From positions 1 through 64,000 of the forward strand of contig NZ_JAICZA010000001.1 of assembly GCF_025933915.1 (NCBI RefSeq): a DNA stretch of 64,000 nt, written 5' to 3'. The stretch is from Mycobacterium sp. GTDB lineage: Bacteria > Actinomycetota > Actinomycetes > Mycobacteriales > Mycobacteriaceae. The position numbers and the translations under genes are program-made. Positions 46,941 to 57,717 of the stretch are shown here, piece by piece (within the stretch, counting starts at the first letter, position 1; every line of letters begins with the position of its first letter). Below the pieces are notes generated by a model that saw only the letters and a program-made list of their open reading frames with translations, had not been told where the DNA came from and made no database searches.

Positions 46941-48665
46941 ATGACAACTGAAGTCGTACCGCGAAAATTCTTGGCTCACCGACCCTTTCCCGCGCGGCAG
47001 GGGCCGACCGGCAACCTGGTCTACAGACTGATCACCACGACCGATCACAAAGTGATCGGCATCATGTACTGCGTCGCCTGCTTCGTCTTTTTCTTTATCG
47101 GCGGCCTGTTGGCGCTGTTGATGCGGGCTGAATTGTCGGCGCCGGGTCTGCAATTCCTGTCGAATGAGCAGTACAACCAGTTGTTCACCATGCACGGCAC
47201 GATCATGCTGCTGTTCTACGCCACGCCGGTCGTGTTCGGGTTCGCCAATCTGGTTCTGCCGCTGCAGATCGGCGCGCCCGACGTGGCGTTCCCGCGGCTC
47301 AACGCCCTGTCCTTTTGGCTGTTCGTGTTCGGTGCGCTGATCGCGCTGGCGGGGTTCATCACCCCGGGCGGGGCCGCCGACTTCGGCTGGACCGCCTACA
47401 CGCCGCTGTCGGACGCCGTGCACAGTCCGGGCGCGGGCGCCGATTTGTGGATCGTGGGCTTGGCGGTCGGTGGTTTGGGCACCATCTTGGGCGCGGTCAA
47501 CATGATCACCACGGTGGTGTGCCTGCGCGCGCCGGGGATGACGATGTTTCGGCTGCCGATCTTCACCTGGAACATCCTGGTGACCTCGATCATGGTGCTG
47601 ATCATCTTTCCGCTCCTGACCGCGGCGCTGTTGGGGCTGGCTGCCGACCGACACCTGGGTGCTCACATCTACGACGCGGCGAACGGAGGGGTAATGCTGT
47701 GGCAGCACCTCTTCTGGTTCTTCGGCCACCCCGAGGTCTACGTCATCGCACTGCCCTTCTTCGGCATCATCAGCGAGGTGGTGCCGGTATTCGCACGCAA
47801 ACCGATCTTTGGTTACAGCACGCTGATCTACGCGACGATGAGTATCGCCGGACTATCGACGGCGGTGTGGGCGCATCACATGTTCGCCACCGGAGCGGTG
47901 CTGCTGCCGTTCTTCTCGTTCATGAGCTATCTCATCGCGGTGCCTACCGGGATCAAGTTCGTCAATTGGATCGGCACCATCTGGAAGGGGCAACTGACAT
48001 TCGAAACTCCGATGTTGTTCGCCGTGGGCTTCATGGTGACATTTCTGCTGGGCGGGTTGTCCGGGGTGATGCTGGCCAGCCCTCCGATCGACTTCCACGT
48101 CACCGACTCCTATTTCGTGGTTGCGCATTTCCACTACGTGCTGTTCGGCACCATCGTGTTCTCCACCTTCGCCGGCATCTACTTCTGGTTCCCGAAGATG
48201 ATCGGCCGGCTGCTCGACGAGCGGTTGGGCAAGCTGCACTTCTGGTTGACCCTGATCGGCTTTCACACCACATTTTTGGTGCAGCACTGGCTGGGCAACA
48301 TGGGCATGCCCCGCCGCTACGCGGACTACTTGCCCACCGACGGTTTCACCGGGTTGAATGTCATCTCCACCATCGGGGCGTTGATCCTGGGCGCGTCGAT
48401 GCTGCCGTTCGTCTGGAATGTGTTCAGGAGCTGGCGCTACGGAGAACCGGTCACCGTGGATGACCCTTGGGGACATGGCAATTCGCTGGAGTGGGCCACC
48501 AGTTGCCCGCCGCCGCGGCACAACTTCACGGAGTTGCCCCGCATCCGCTCCGAACGACCCGCCTTCGAGCTGCACTACCCGCACATGACCGAACGGATGC
48601 GCAGCGAGCGGCACGTCGGGCGCATAACCCACATCGACGCCGGTGTCGAGCGCGAAAGGGTCTGA
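46941..48665 (+). CDS. ctaD: Cytochrome c oxidase subunit I paralogue
   Basis: This is a 574-residue CtaD close to the main mycobacterial subunit I (Rv3043c) over its full length, including the C-terminus [12 protein letters not shown]. All core ligands are present: [10 protein letters not shown] (haem a His), [13 protein letters not shown] (CuB His and the cross-linked Tyr), [10 protein letters not shown] (two CuB His) and [11 protein letters not shown] (haem a3/haem a His). It is therefore a functional oxidase core, not a NO reductase. No subunit II or III gene is nearby, so it must use partners encoded elsewhere. Coupling to a cupin and an island operator suggests an alternative subunit I used under NO or redox stress. 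Confidence 0.93.
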   Translation: MTTEVVPRKFLAHRPFPARQGPTGNLVYRLITTTDHKVIGIMYCVACFVFFFIGGLLALLMRAELSAPGLQFLSNEQYNQLFTMHGTIMLLFYATPVVFGFANLVLPLQIGAPDVAFPRLNALSFWLFVFGALIALAGFITPGGAADFGWTAYTPLSDAVHSPGAGADLWIVGLAVGGLGTILGAVNMITTVVCLRAPGMTMFRLPIFTWNILVTSIMVLIIFPLLTAALLGLAADRHLGAHIYDAANGGVMLWQHLFWFFGHPEVYVIALPFFGIISEVVPVFARKPIFGYSTLIYATMSIAGLSTAVWAHHMFATGAVLLPFFSFMSYLIAVPTGIKFVNWIGTIWKGQLTFETPMLFAVGFMVTFLLGGLSGVMLASPPIDFHVTDSYFVVAHFHYVLFGTIVFSTFAGIYFWFPKMIGRLLDERLGKLHFWLTLIGFHTTFLVQHWLGNMGMPRRYADYLPTDGFTGLNVISTIGALILGASMLPFVWNVFRSWRYGEPVTVDDPWGHGNSLEWATSCPPPRHNFTELPRIRSERPAFELHYPHMTERMRSERHVGRITHIDAGVERERV

Positions 48666-48682
48666 CGAGAGGTAGGGATTCG

Positions 48683-48727
48683 ATGACCTACGACGGGATC
48701 ATCCGCGTCAAGCTCTTCCGCAGGTAG
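48683..48727 (+). CDS. Possible 14-residue peptide after ctaD
   Basis: A 14-codon frame, MTYDGIIRVKLFRR, follows ctaD by 17 bases, with GAGAGGTAGGG just before its ATG. The good ribosome site is the only support; it could be a chance frame or a translated leader. Confidence 0.3.
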   Translation: MTYDGIIRVKLFRR

Positions 48728-48743
48728 TACGCTCCGTCAGCCT

Positions 48744-49181
48744 TCAGCGCGCGACCAGGTTGTCGAGTTCCGGTGTGTCCGAGCCCGTCAGCCGTCGGTG
48801 CATGGCCCACGCGATCCGGGCGCCCTGAATCTTCGCGCGCTCGGCGATGGGTCCCCGGAACATCTGATCGACGGTGTCGTTCCACGTGGTCAGCCAGCGG
48901 ACAAAGTGTCGGCCGTTCAAGGGGATTCGTTGATGGACGTGCCGGTGGGCCTGCAAGGCGCTGCCCCGGTAGAGGCCGGCCCGGAACAGCGCGGTCTCCC
49001 AGAAGTCGGCCATCACCGGGATGTGCGACTCCAGGCCCTTGGTCCGCAGCTCCGCGAAAGGTTCGGCGAGGACGTCGTCGGCCATCACCCGGCCGTAAAA
49101 CCGGCGCAGGAGCGCCTCGACGTCCGCGCGGGCGGCGAGATCCGCGAGCCCTTGGTCAACCGGGGCACACAACTCAGTCAT
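48744..49181 (-). CDS. Group III truncated haemoglobin
   Basis: This is a 145-residue globin with LLRRFYGRVMADDVLAEPF, HIPVMADFWETALFRAGLYRG and HRHVHQRIPLNGRHFVRWL (proximal His region). This is the pattern of group III truncated globins (Campylobacter Ctb/HbP type) rather than GlbN or GlbO. Such proteins bind O2 and NO and are linked to NO detoxification. Its ATG overlaps the stop of regulator 2 as ATGA, so the regulator-globin pair forms an operon. It converges on ctaD. Confidence 0.88.
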   Translation of the reverse strand: MTELCAPVDQGLADLAARADVEALLRRFYGRVMADDVLAEPFAELRTKGLESHIPVMADFWETALFRAGLYRGSALQAHRHVHQRIPLNGRHFVRWLTTWNDTVDQMFRGPIAERAKIQGARIAWAMHRRLTGSDTPELDNLVAR

Positions 49182-49906
49182 GCGCGCACCCTGGCAAGAC
49201 ACAACTCGGGTTCGACGAACGGCTCCAGCTCGGCCTGCATCCCCGGCGCGGAACCAACCGACTTCTCCGGCCCCGCCAGGCCCCGCAGCAGCCCCCGGTG
49301 CAAGGCGCACGCCACCTCCGGGTGATCACGGGCCAGGTCGCGGACCGGGCAGCTGTGCAGGCGAATGGTCCACCGGTTGCCGCGGGTCGATTTTGCGGCC
49401 GGCACCAGCTCGGGGCCGAATCCCATCCGGTCGAACACCGCCGTGATCATCGCCGATCTCTGTTCAGCGGCCTTCCTCGGTGCAGCACCGCCCGGAACGG
49501 GTTGCCCCGCAACATCTTCGTGTGAGTCCGCATTGGTGATCCGCTCAGCCCATCGCCGACCCGCGGCTTCGGCACGGCGGCGCCGCTTGTCGGCGGTCTC
49601 GCCGAGTTCCAGTGCCAATATCTCGGCGAGGATTCGATAGTCCATCCGGTCGCGCACCGCGCGATAGCCGGTACGGGGACGACCCACACCGGTTCGTGTG
49701 ATCCGGGTGCGCTCGACGAGCCCCTCGCCGCACAACGCGTCAAGGTGGAAGCGCACCGTCGTCGTGTGCAGCCCAAGGCGAGCGGCGAGTTCGTCCGCGT
49801 CGACCGGTTCGTCGCGTTCACGCACCAGTTCCAGAACTCGTTGGCGCTGCCGGTTGTGGCCCGCGCGGTGCGGTCGTCCGGCCTCGTCCTCGTCTTGCTC
49901 GCCCAC
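49178..49906 (-). CDS. Winged-helix regulator with probable Fe-S cluster (regulator 2)
   Basis: This is a 242-residue paralogue of regulator 1. The HTH is RQRVLELVRE...LGLHTTTVRFHLDALC (residues about 20-65). The ligand set is Cys186-x13-Cys200-x2-His203...Cys236, in SCPVRDLARDHPEVACALH and PELCLARV. GTG 49906 is chosen because an in-frame TAA closes the frame upstream and AGAGGACGG precedes it. It is coupled to the haemoglobin gene. The perfect palindrome at 49951 lies 45 bases upstream, in the region shared with the Acg-like gene, and is the likely binding site. Confidence 0.83.
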   Translation of the reverse strand: MGEQDEDEAGRPHRAGHNRQRQRVLELVRERDEPVDADELAARLGLHTTTVRFHLDALCGEGLVERTRITRTGVGRPRTGYRAVRDRMDYRILAEILALELGETADKRRRRAEAAGRRWAERITNADSHEDVAGQPVPGGAAPRKAAEQRSAMITAVFDRMGFGPELVPAAKSTRGNRWTIRLHSCPVRDLARDHPEVACALHRGLLRGLAGPEKSVGSAPGMQAELEPFVEPELCLARVRA

Positions 49907-49950
49907 CCGATCCGTCCTCTCGTCCGGTTGCCTTTCAGCTATTTAGAGGA

Positions 49951-49968
49951 TATTATTCATTAATAATA
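49951..49968. promoter_or_regulatory. Palindrome TATTATT-CATT-AATAATA (regulator 2 / Acg-like)
   Basis: This perfect 7-bp inverted repeat with a 4-bp spacer is strikingly AT-rich in this GC-rich DNA. It sits between the divergent regulator 2-globin operon and the Acg-like gene. Confidence 0.7.
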
Positions 49969-50036
49969 GCACTGCACGCCCGAATCGTCTCCGGTAACGA
50001 ATGACGTTGGGGCAGCAGGGAAGCGGGAGGTGCGCC

Positions 50037-51029
50037 GTGTTGGACACCATCGTGGAAGCCAAGCCGGAAAACAAGGTCATCGAGAATGCGGTCCGGTTGG
50101 CCTGCCGCGCCCCGTCGCTGTACAACACCCAGCCGTGGCTGTGGGTGGCCGACGGCGCCGGGCTGGACCTGTTTCTCGACGCGAGCCGTGTCATGCACAC
50201 GGATCGATCGATGCGGGAGGCCCACATCAGCTGTGGCGGAGCGCTCGAGCATCTCCGGGTTGCGATGGCGGCCGCGGGCTGGATCGCCGATGTCGAGCGA
50301 TTTCCCGAGTCGGGCAATCCTGCGCACCTGGCGAGGGTGAAATTCGTCCCCGCAGACGGCGTGGCCGACCACCAGCGTCGCCGCGCCGACGCGATCCTCA
50401 AACGTCGAACCGATCGGCTCCCGTTCCTGGCGCCGATCGATTGGGAATCGGTTGAGACCGTGCTGCGCGGCACAATCGGCACCGACGCGGTGCGATTGGA
50501 CGTATTGCCGGAAACGATGCGTCCGCGCCTTGCCGAAGCCGCCGAATTCACCGAGTCGCTGCGCCTGTACGACTCCTCGTATCATCTCGAACTCGATTGG
50601 TGGACAGCACCGTTCGAAATGTCGGAGGGCATCCCCTATAGCTCCTTGATTTCGGCGACCGAGTCGGGTCGGGTGGGAGTCAATCGCCACTTTCCCTTCA
50701 CCCACAATCCAGACAGGCGCACCGGCGTCACGCGGGATTTCTCGAAGATCTTGATGCTGTCCACCGAAGATGACAGTCACGCCAACGCGTTTGCGTGCGG
50801 CGAGGTGCTGTCGAGTGTCTTGCTGGAATGCACGATGGCAGGCTTGGCCACCTGCCCGGTGTCGCAACTGACGGAACTGTCGGTCAGCCGTGAACTGCTC
50901 GCGGCACTCACGGATCACACCGACCTACCCCAGGTCCTCATCCGGGTGGGTGTCGCACCCGCACTCGGCGCAGCACCACCGCCCACGCCCCGGCGTGCGC
51001 TGGCCGATGTGTTGCGACCGGCGAGTTGA
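50037..51029 (+). CDS. Acg-like nitroreductase-family protein (Rv2032 type)
   Basis: This is a 330-residue protein similar throughout to M. tuberculosis Acg (Rv2032, 331 aa) and its relatives Rv3127/Rv3131: ACRAPSLYNTQPWLWV, RADAILKRRTDRLPF, LYDSSYHLELDWWTAPFE and TPRRALADVL. Acg has a duplicated nitroreductase fold and buries its flavin under a lid, so it may sequester FMN rather than act as an enzyme. The family is DosR-controlled in M. tuberculosis. GTG 50037 with GGGAGG seven bases upstream gives the family length. Here the visible control element is the 49951 palindrome; no DosR box was seen. Confidence 0.9.
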   Translation: MLDTIVEAKPENKVIENAVRLACRAPSLYNTQPWLWVADGAGLDLFLDASRVMHTDRSMREAHISCGGALEHLRVAMAAAGWIADVERFPESGNPAHLARVKFVPADGVADHQRRRADAILKRRTDRLPFLAPIDWESVETVLRGTIGTDAVRLDVLPETMRPRLAEAAEFTESLRLYDSSYHLELDWWTAPFEMSEGIPYSSLISATESGRVGVNRHFPFTHNPDRRTGVTRDFSKILMLSTEDDSHANAFACGEVLSSVLLECTMAGLATCPVSQLTELSVSRELLAALTDHTDLPQVLIRVGVAPALGAAPPPTPRRALADVLRPAS

Positions 51030-51108
51030 GCCTCGGCCGTTGCAGCGGCCCCTGCCCTTCATCCGCCGCTTTGACTACGGTGGTGAGAGTAAGCCAACAA
51101 CCGGTTAG

Positions 51109-53916
<2,808 letters not shown>

Positions 53917-53960
53917 CCCAAACCGCGCGCCGGACAACATAATACGAGAAGGAGCTGCTC

Positions 53961-54287
53961 ATGGCAGACGGCATGTACCCGCAGGCCACCCAGGAGATCT
54001 ACAACCGTCGCAAGGAACTCGCGCCGCACACCCACGAGGCGTTCGAGGCGTTTTCCCGCGCGGTGTTCGCCGAGGGCGCGCTGCCGGAGAAGACCAAGCA
54101 GCTCATTGCCGTCGCGGTGGCACACACCACCCAGTGCCCCTACTGCATTCAGGGCCACACCAAGCTCGCCCACCGCAAAGGCGCCACCGACGAGGAGATC
54201 ATGGAGGCCATCTGGGTGGCCGCCGAAATGCGCGCCGGCGGCGCCTACGCCCACTCCACCCTGGCCCTCGAGGCACTCGCCAAATAG
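53961..54287 (+). CDS. Carboxymuconolactone decarboxylase (AhpD-like) family protein
   Basis: This is a 108-residue protein with the AhpD-type redox motif in HTTQCPYCIQGHTKLAHRKG (CxxC plus the downstream His). Members are often thiol peroxidase partners or disulfide reductants rather than decarboxylases. GAGAAGGAG precedes the ATG. It follows aconitase and is 4 bases ahead of the enolase-superfamily gene, forming a probable three-gene transcript. A role in peroxide or NO-linked thiol defence fits the context. Confidence 0.88.
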   Translation: MADGMYPQATQEIYNRRKELAPHTHEAFEAFSRAVFAEGALPEKTKQLIAVAVAHTTQCPYCIQGHTKLAHRKGATDEEIMEAIWVAAEMRAGGAYAHSTLALEALAK

Positions 54288-54291
54288 CCCT

Positions 54292-55413
54292 ATGCCTGAC
54301 CGCCCCGCAGTCGTCGCCACGATCGAGACGATTCCACTGCGTATCCCGCTCAAGGTGGACAGCACGCCCGGGGCCTCCCTGTGGGGCGACCCGCTGACCG
54401 CGGCAGACTCGCTGCTCGTCAAGGTGACGACCCGCGACGGAGTGGAGGGTTGGGGGGAAGCCTTCGGTTTTCGCGCCGTCGATTCGGCCAAACTTGCTGT
54501 CGACCAACTGATCACCCCGCTGTGCATCGGCCAGGACGCCACCCGGATCGGTCCGCTGATGCTGGAGGTCCAAAAGAAGCTGCACGTTTTCGGGCGCGGC
54601 GGTGCGTTGACCTACGGGCTCTCGGCGGTGGACATCGCCTTGTGGGACATCGCCGGCAAGCTCGCCGACGCTCCCGTCTATCAGCTCCTCGGCGGCGGAG
54701 TGGCCAGCATGCCCTGCTACGCGAGCCTGGCCTGCTATTCCGATCCAACGCTGGTCCGCGTCGCGGTGCGCAACGCAATCGACGCCGGCTTTCACGTGAT
54801 CAAGCTGCACGAGGCGGGCATGCCGGCAATGCGCGCGGCCCGCGAGGAAGCCGGCCCCGACGTCGAGCTCATCGTGGACGCCGGCTGTCCCTGGACCTTG
54901 ACCGAAGCCGGCGCCGTCGCTGAAGAACTCGGGGCGCTTCGGCTCAAATTTCTCGAGGAGCCCCTGTGGCCGCCGGAGAATTTCGACGGTCTGGCCGAAC
55001 TGCGACGAACCACCGGAATTCCGGTCTCGTCCGGCGAAAACGCTTCCACCCTACTGGAATTCGAGCGAATGCTCGCCGCGGGGGCGGTGGACTTCGTTCA
55101 GCCGAGCCCGGCCAAGATGGGGGGCATCAGCGAGTTGTGCAAGGTTTTTCCTCTTGCGGCCGTCCACAACATCCCGGTGATGACACATTCCTTCTACGAC
55201 GGTCCCGGGTTGCTCGCGGCGCTTCATGCGACGGCCGCGCTGGGCAGCGCCGACTCCATGATCGAATGGCGCCGGTTCGACCTGGAGGCGTCCGTCTACG
55301 GCGATGCCCTCACTCCGAAGGCAGGCCGGATCTGCGTCCCGCAGGGGCCGGGCCTGGGTATCGACCCCGATCCCGACGTTGTCCGCGCTTACCGCCGGCA
55401 ACCGACACCATGA
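54292..55413 (+). CDS. Enolase-superfamily enzyme (mandelate racemase / muconate lactonising type)
   Basis: This is a 373-residue enzyme with an N-terminal capping domain and a TIM barrel. Expected residues are visible: HVIKLHEAG (Lys-x-His), LIVDAGCPW (Asp), LKFLEEPLWPPE (Glu), VSSGENAST (Glu) and IPVMTHSFYDGPG (His). This combination fits the mandelate-racemase subgroup, which handles sugar acids and related carboxylates. Substrate unknown. It starts 4 bases after the CMD gene, and the next operator lies 55 bases past its stop. Confidence 0.88.
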   Translation: MPDRPAVVATIETIPLRIPLKVDSTPGASLWGDPLTAADSLLVKVTTRDGVEGWGEAFGFRAVDSAKLAVDQLITPLCIGQDATRIGPLMLEVQKKLHVFGRGGALTYGLSAVDIALWDIAGKLADAPVYQLLGGGVASMPCYASLACYSDPTLVRVAVRNAIDAGFHVIKLHEAGMPAMRAAREEAGPDVELIVDAGCPWTLTEAGAVAEELGALRLKFLEEPLWPPENFDGLAELRRTTGIPVSSGENASTLLEFERMLAAGAVDFVQPSPAKMGGISELCKVFPLAAVHNIPVMTHSFYDGPGLLAALHATAALGSADSMIEWRRFDLEASVYGDALTPKAGRICVPQGPGLGIDPDPDVVRAYRRQPTP

Positions 55414-55468
55414 CGATGGTCGATCACGAGGGATCGCTCTGGCCAACGGGCGCGATGACGGTCTAGAG

Positions 55469-55493
55469 TTTACACAACTAGCACTTGTATAAA
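55469..55493. promoter_or_regulatory. NO-island operator, copy 5 (osmC-hemerythrin-ferredoxin)
   Basis: TTTACACAA-N7-TTGTATAAA is the same inverted repeat as at 44520, with one extra spacer base, ending 32 bases before the OsmC start. Confidence 0.8.
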
Positions 55494-55525
55494 TGCCACG
55501 CAGCCAGAGAGAGGGATCGACCAAT

Positions 55526-55981
55526 ATGAGCATCGCGGAACGGGCAACGCAGACCACATGGGAAGGCCCGCTGGCGTCGGGCGAAGGCACGTTGTCGCAG
55601 GGCAGCAGCGGAGCACTGGACGGCCTGCCGCTGACCTGGGCCTCCCGCACCGAGCAACCTGGCGGCAAAACCAGTCCGGAAGAACTGGCCGCGGCGGCGC
55701 ACTCGTCGTGCTTCTCAATGGCGCTGGCCCTGAAATTGGGCGAGAACCAGACCCCGCCACAGCGACTCGAGGTCACCGCCACCGTGACCCTGGATGCGGT
55801 CGATGGAGTTCCGACGATCACCACGTCGCGATTGAAGGTGAGCGCCAGCGTTGCCGGGCTGGATGCCGAATCCTTTGCCGCCGTGGTCGATCAGGCCGCC
55901 GCCCTGTGCCCGGTATCGCGATTGTTCGCCGGCGCGACGATCAGCGTCGACGCCGAGCTCAATGAAACGGAACCTGCCTGA
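55526..55981 (+). CDS. OsmC/Ohr-family peroxidase-like protein
   Basis: This is a 151-residue OsmC-type protein with the two redox Cys in AAAHSSCFSMALAL and AALCPVSRLF and the Arg/Glu environment of the family. These proteins reduce organic hydroperoxides and peroxynitrite-type oxidants with thiol partners. GAGAGGGA precedes the ATG at 55526; a longer in-frame start would overlap operator copy 5. First gene of an operon with a hemerythrin (16 bases on) and a ferredoxin. Confidence 0.9.
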   Translation: MSIAERATQTTWEGPLASGEGTLSQGSSGALDGLPLTWASRTEQPGGKTSPEELAAAAHSSCFSMALALKLGENQTPPQRLEVTATVTLDAVDGVPTITTSRLKVSASVAGLDAESFAAVVDQAAALCPVSRLFAGATISVDAELNETEPA

Positions 55982-55997
55982 CGTAGAGGAGGCACAA

Positions 55998-56471
55998 ATG
56001 GCCAGCCTGTCGCTATCTTCCGAGCTGACGCGAGAACACCACGAAATCGATGATGCGATAGAGACTTTCATCGAAAAGCTGGACTGTGGCAGCCTGCAGC
56101 GCGAACTATTGACCGACACGCTGGAGGCGCTGCGCCGGCACATCTACCTTGAGGAGGTCTTTCTGTTCCCGCCGCTTCGGGAGGGCGGGATCGTGATGCC
56201 GATCTTCGTGATGATGCGCGAGCACGGTGAACTGTGGCACACCATGGGCGCGCTGGCGGATCTACTCGCCGACGGGACCGACAGCCAGCGGCTGAGGGAT
56301 ACGTGCACGCAGCTGCTCGCTCAACTTCACCAGCACAACTCCAAAGAGGAGCCGGTCATCTATCCGAGCGCCGACACAGGCCTACCGCCGCAAACGAGCG
56401 CGGAACTGAGCCGGTTCATCGAGACTGGGCGTATGCCCGACGGATGGGTGTGCCAGCAGGCGAACGCGTGA
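55998..56471 (+). CDS. Hemerythrin-domain protein (paralogue 2)
   Basis: This 157-residue protein is closely related to the hemerythrin at 32571. Candidate di-iron ligands are REHHEI, RRHIYLEEVFLFP, MMREHGELWHTM and QLHQHNSKEEPV. The C-terminus again ends PDGWVCQ. TAGAGGAGG lies before the ATG. It is cotranscribed with OsmC under operator copy 5, whereas its paralogue is next to PPE. O2/NO binding or protection of Fe-S proteins is the likely role. Confidence 0.88.
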   Translation: MASLSLSSELTREHHEIDDAIETFIEKLDCGSLQRELLTDTLEALRRHIYLEEVFLFPPLREGGIVMPIFVMMREHGELWHTMGALADLLADGTDSQRLRDTCTQLLAQLHQHNSKEEPVIYPSADTGLPPQTSAELSRFIETGRMPDGWVCQQANA

Positions 56472-56529
56472 GGCTTTCGCTCTGCTGGCGTACAGGACGA
56501 CCTGCTGAACTACCGAAGGAGGATTCTCG

Positions 56530-56721
56530 ATGCGCGTGGTAGTGGACCGTGATCGCTGTGAGGGCAATGCGTTCTGTGTGAACATCGCGCCCGAGGTGTT
56601 CGAGCTCGATGACGACGAGTACTCCGTGGTCCTCACCGACCCCGTCCCCGCCGACCAGGAAGCGCTTGCCGAGCAGGCCATCGCCGCGTGCCCGCGCGCG
56701 GCGATATCCCGCGTCGATTAA
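56530..56721 (+). CDS. 3Fe-4S ferredoxin
   Basis: This is a 63-residue ferredoxin of the P450-partner type: DRCEGNAFCVNIAPEVF and AIAACPRAAI give three cluster Cys (C-x5-C...C-P). It resembles the ferredoxin domain fused to the DUF849-like protein at 37391. GAAGGAGG precedes the ATG. It ends the osmC operon. No cytochrome P450 is in the window, so the electron acceptor is unknown; the hemerythrin or NO-related enzymes are candidates. Confidence 0.92.
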   Translation: MRVVVDRDRCEGNAFCVNIAPEVFELDDDEYSVVLTDPVPADQEALAEQAIAACPRAAISRVD

Positions 56722-56762
56722 AAGACCAAACGCGCGGCGCGACTCGTCAAGCCTCGGGTTGA

Positions 56763-56806
56763 GAATTCGAATGGAGCCGCGGGCTAGCGCGGCTCCATTC
56801 GAATTC
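56763..56806. terminator. Perfect 19-bp hairpin between convergent genes
   Basis: GAATTCGAATGGAGCCGCG and its exact complement flank a GGCTAG loop. It lies between the ferredoxin gene and the convergent hemerythrin-DUF2249 gene, so it probably acts as a bidirectional terminator. It lacks a T tract. Confidence 0.65.
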
Positions 56807-56853
56807 CCCTGGTGACAAACCTATTTCGGGCTGGCCCGTAAGCACAGCGGTGC

Positions 56854-57621
56854 TCACCGCCTGATCAGTCGCAGCCGCCACGCATCGGGGCCGCGCTGCT
56901 CGTATTCGACCTCGAGCCGACCCGAGGCGCGGTCGTTGAGTTGGTGCAGCAGCGGGACCGGGTCGTGGGGAGCCACCAGCACCAGGGCTCCACCGGGCGG
57001 AACGGCATCGAACGCACCGAACACGGTGGCGTGCCGGATCGAGTGGGGCACCTCGCGCACGTCGAGCACGGGATCGTCGACATCGGTCTCGCCGCAACCG
57101 CAGTTGTGTGAATGCTCGTCGCCGTCGGCGGAGGGGGCATAGCCGAGGAGTTCGTTTATGCCCTCGGCCACCTCCATCAGGGAGATGTCCGGGTCGGCGG
57201 CGACGATCGGCAGGATCCGCTCGTTCTCGTCAACCAAATGCGCGTCGAACAGCACCCGCAGGGCGTGGGCGGAACCGGCCGCGCGCACCGGCGGTTCCGT
57301 ACGGATGCCGTCGACGAGGGAGCCGATGATGCGGTGCGCCGCGATCATCGATTCGATCAGGGGCCGCGCACGTTGGGTGTGGGTGGCGGCCGAGTACAGC
57401 CGGTCCTCTTTGGCGGCGGCGATGGGCAGCAGCTGACCGGCCAGGAATGCCAGGGCCGTGGATCGTGCCGACTCGAAGTCCGCACCGCGCTCGAGCGCCG
57501 ACACCATCGCATCGGTCAGCACCGCGAGCTGCCCCGCGAGCTGAGCGTTGTGGTTGGTGATGGCTTCGACCGCCGCGGCGTCGGCAGCTGTGGACGCCAC
57601 GATCACATCGTTGGCTGGCAT
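56854..57621 (-). CDS. Hemerythrin-like plus DUF2249 protein
   Basis: This is a 255-residue protein. The N-terminal helical hemerythrin-like domain (residues about 20-170) has ITNHNAQLAGQL, AAAKEDRLYSAA, IAAHRIIGSLVDG and FDAHLVDENERILP. A linker with HSHNCGCGE follows, then a DUF2249 domain (about 185-255: LDVREVPHSIRHATVFGAFD, VLVAPHDPVPLLHQL). DUF2249 proteins are often found with denitrification and NO-handling genes. AAAGGAAC precedes the ATG at 57621. It is divergent from regulator 3 and nirK across the palindrome at 57698, so it is probably controlled with them. Confidence 0.82.
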   Translation of the reverse strand: MPANDVIVASTAADAAAVEAITNHNAQLAGQLAVLTDAMVSALERGADFESARSTALAFLAGQLLPIAAAKEDRLYSAATHTQRARPLIESMIAAHRIIGSLVDGIRTEPPVRAAGSAHALRVLFDAHLVDENERILPIVAADPDISLMEVAEGINELLGYAPSADGDEHSHNCGCGETDVDDPVLDVREVPHSIRHATVFGAFDAVPPGGALVLVAPHDPVPLLHQLNDRASGRLEVEYEQRGPDAWRLRLIRR

Positions 57622-57697
57622 GTTTTGGTTCCTTTCCGCTGAGCCCGGTCGCTCCGCTGAGCGAATGTGACTCATTGCCCTATGTGCATCGTCCAAT

Positions 57698-57715
57698 AAT
57701 TTACTACAGTAAATT
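57698..57715. promoter_or_regulatory. Palindrome AATTTACT-AC-AGTAAATT (regulator 3 / nirK / DUF2249)
   Basis: This perfect 8-bp inverted repeat with a 2-bp spacer ends 2 bases before the GTG of regulator 3. It lies in the gap shared with the divergent DUF2249 gene. It differs from the other two operator types in the window. Confidence 0.75.
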
Positions 57716-57717
57716 CC

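Noticed and set aside
46941..48665. CtaD paralogue considered as a second NO reductase
   Set aside because: It has the HPEVY Tyr-His pair and the CuB His set of cytochrome oxidases, and close full-length likeness to mycobacterial CtaD.
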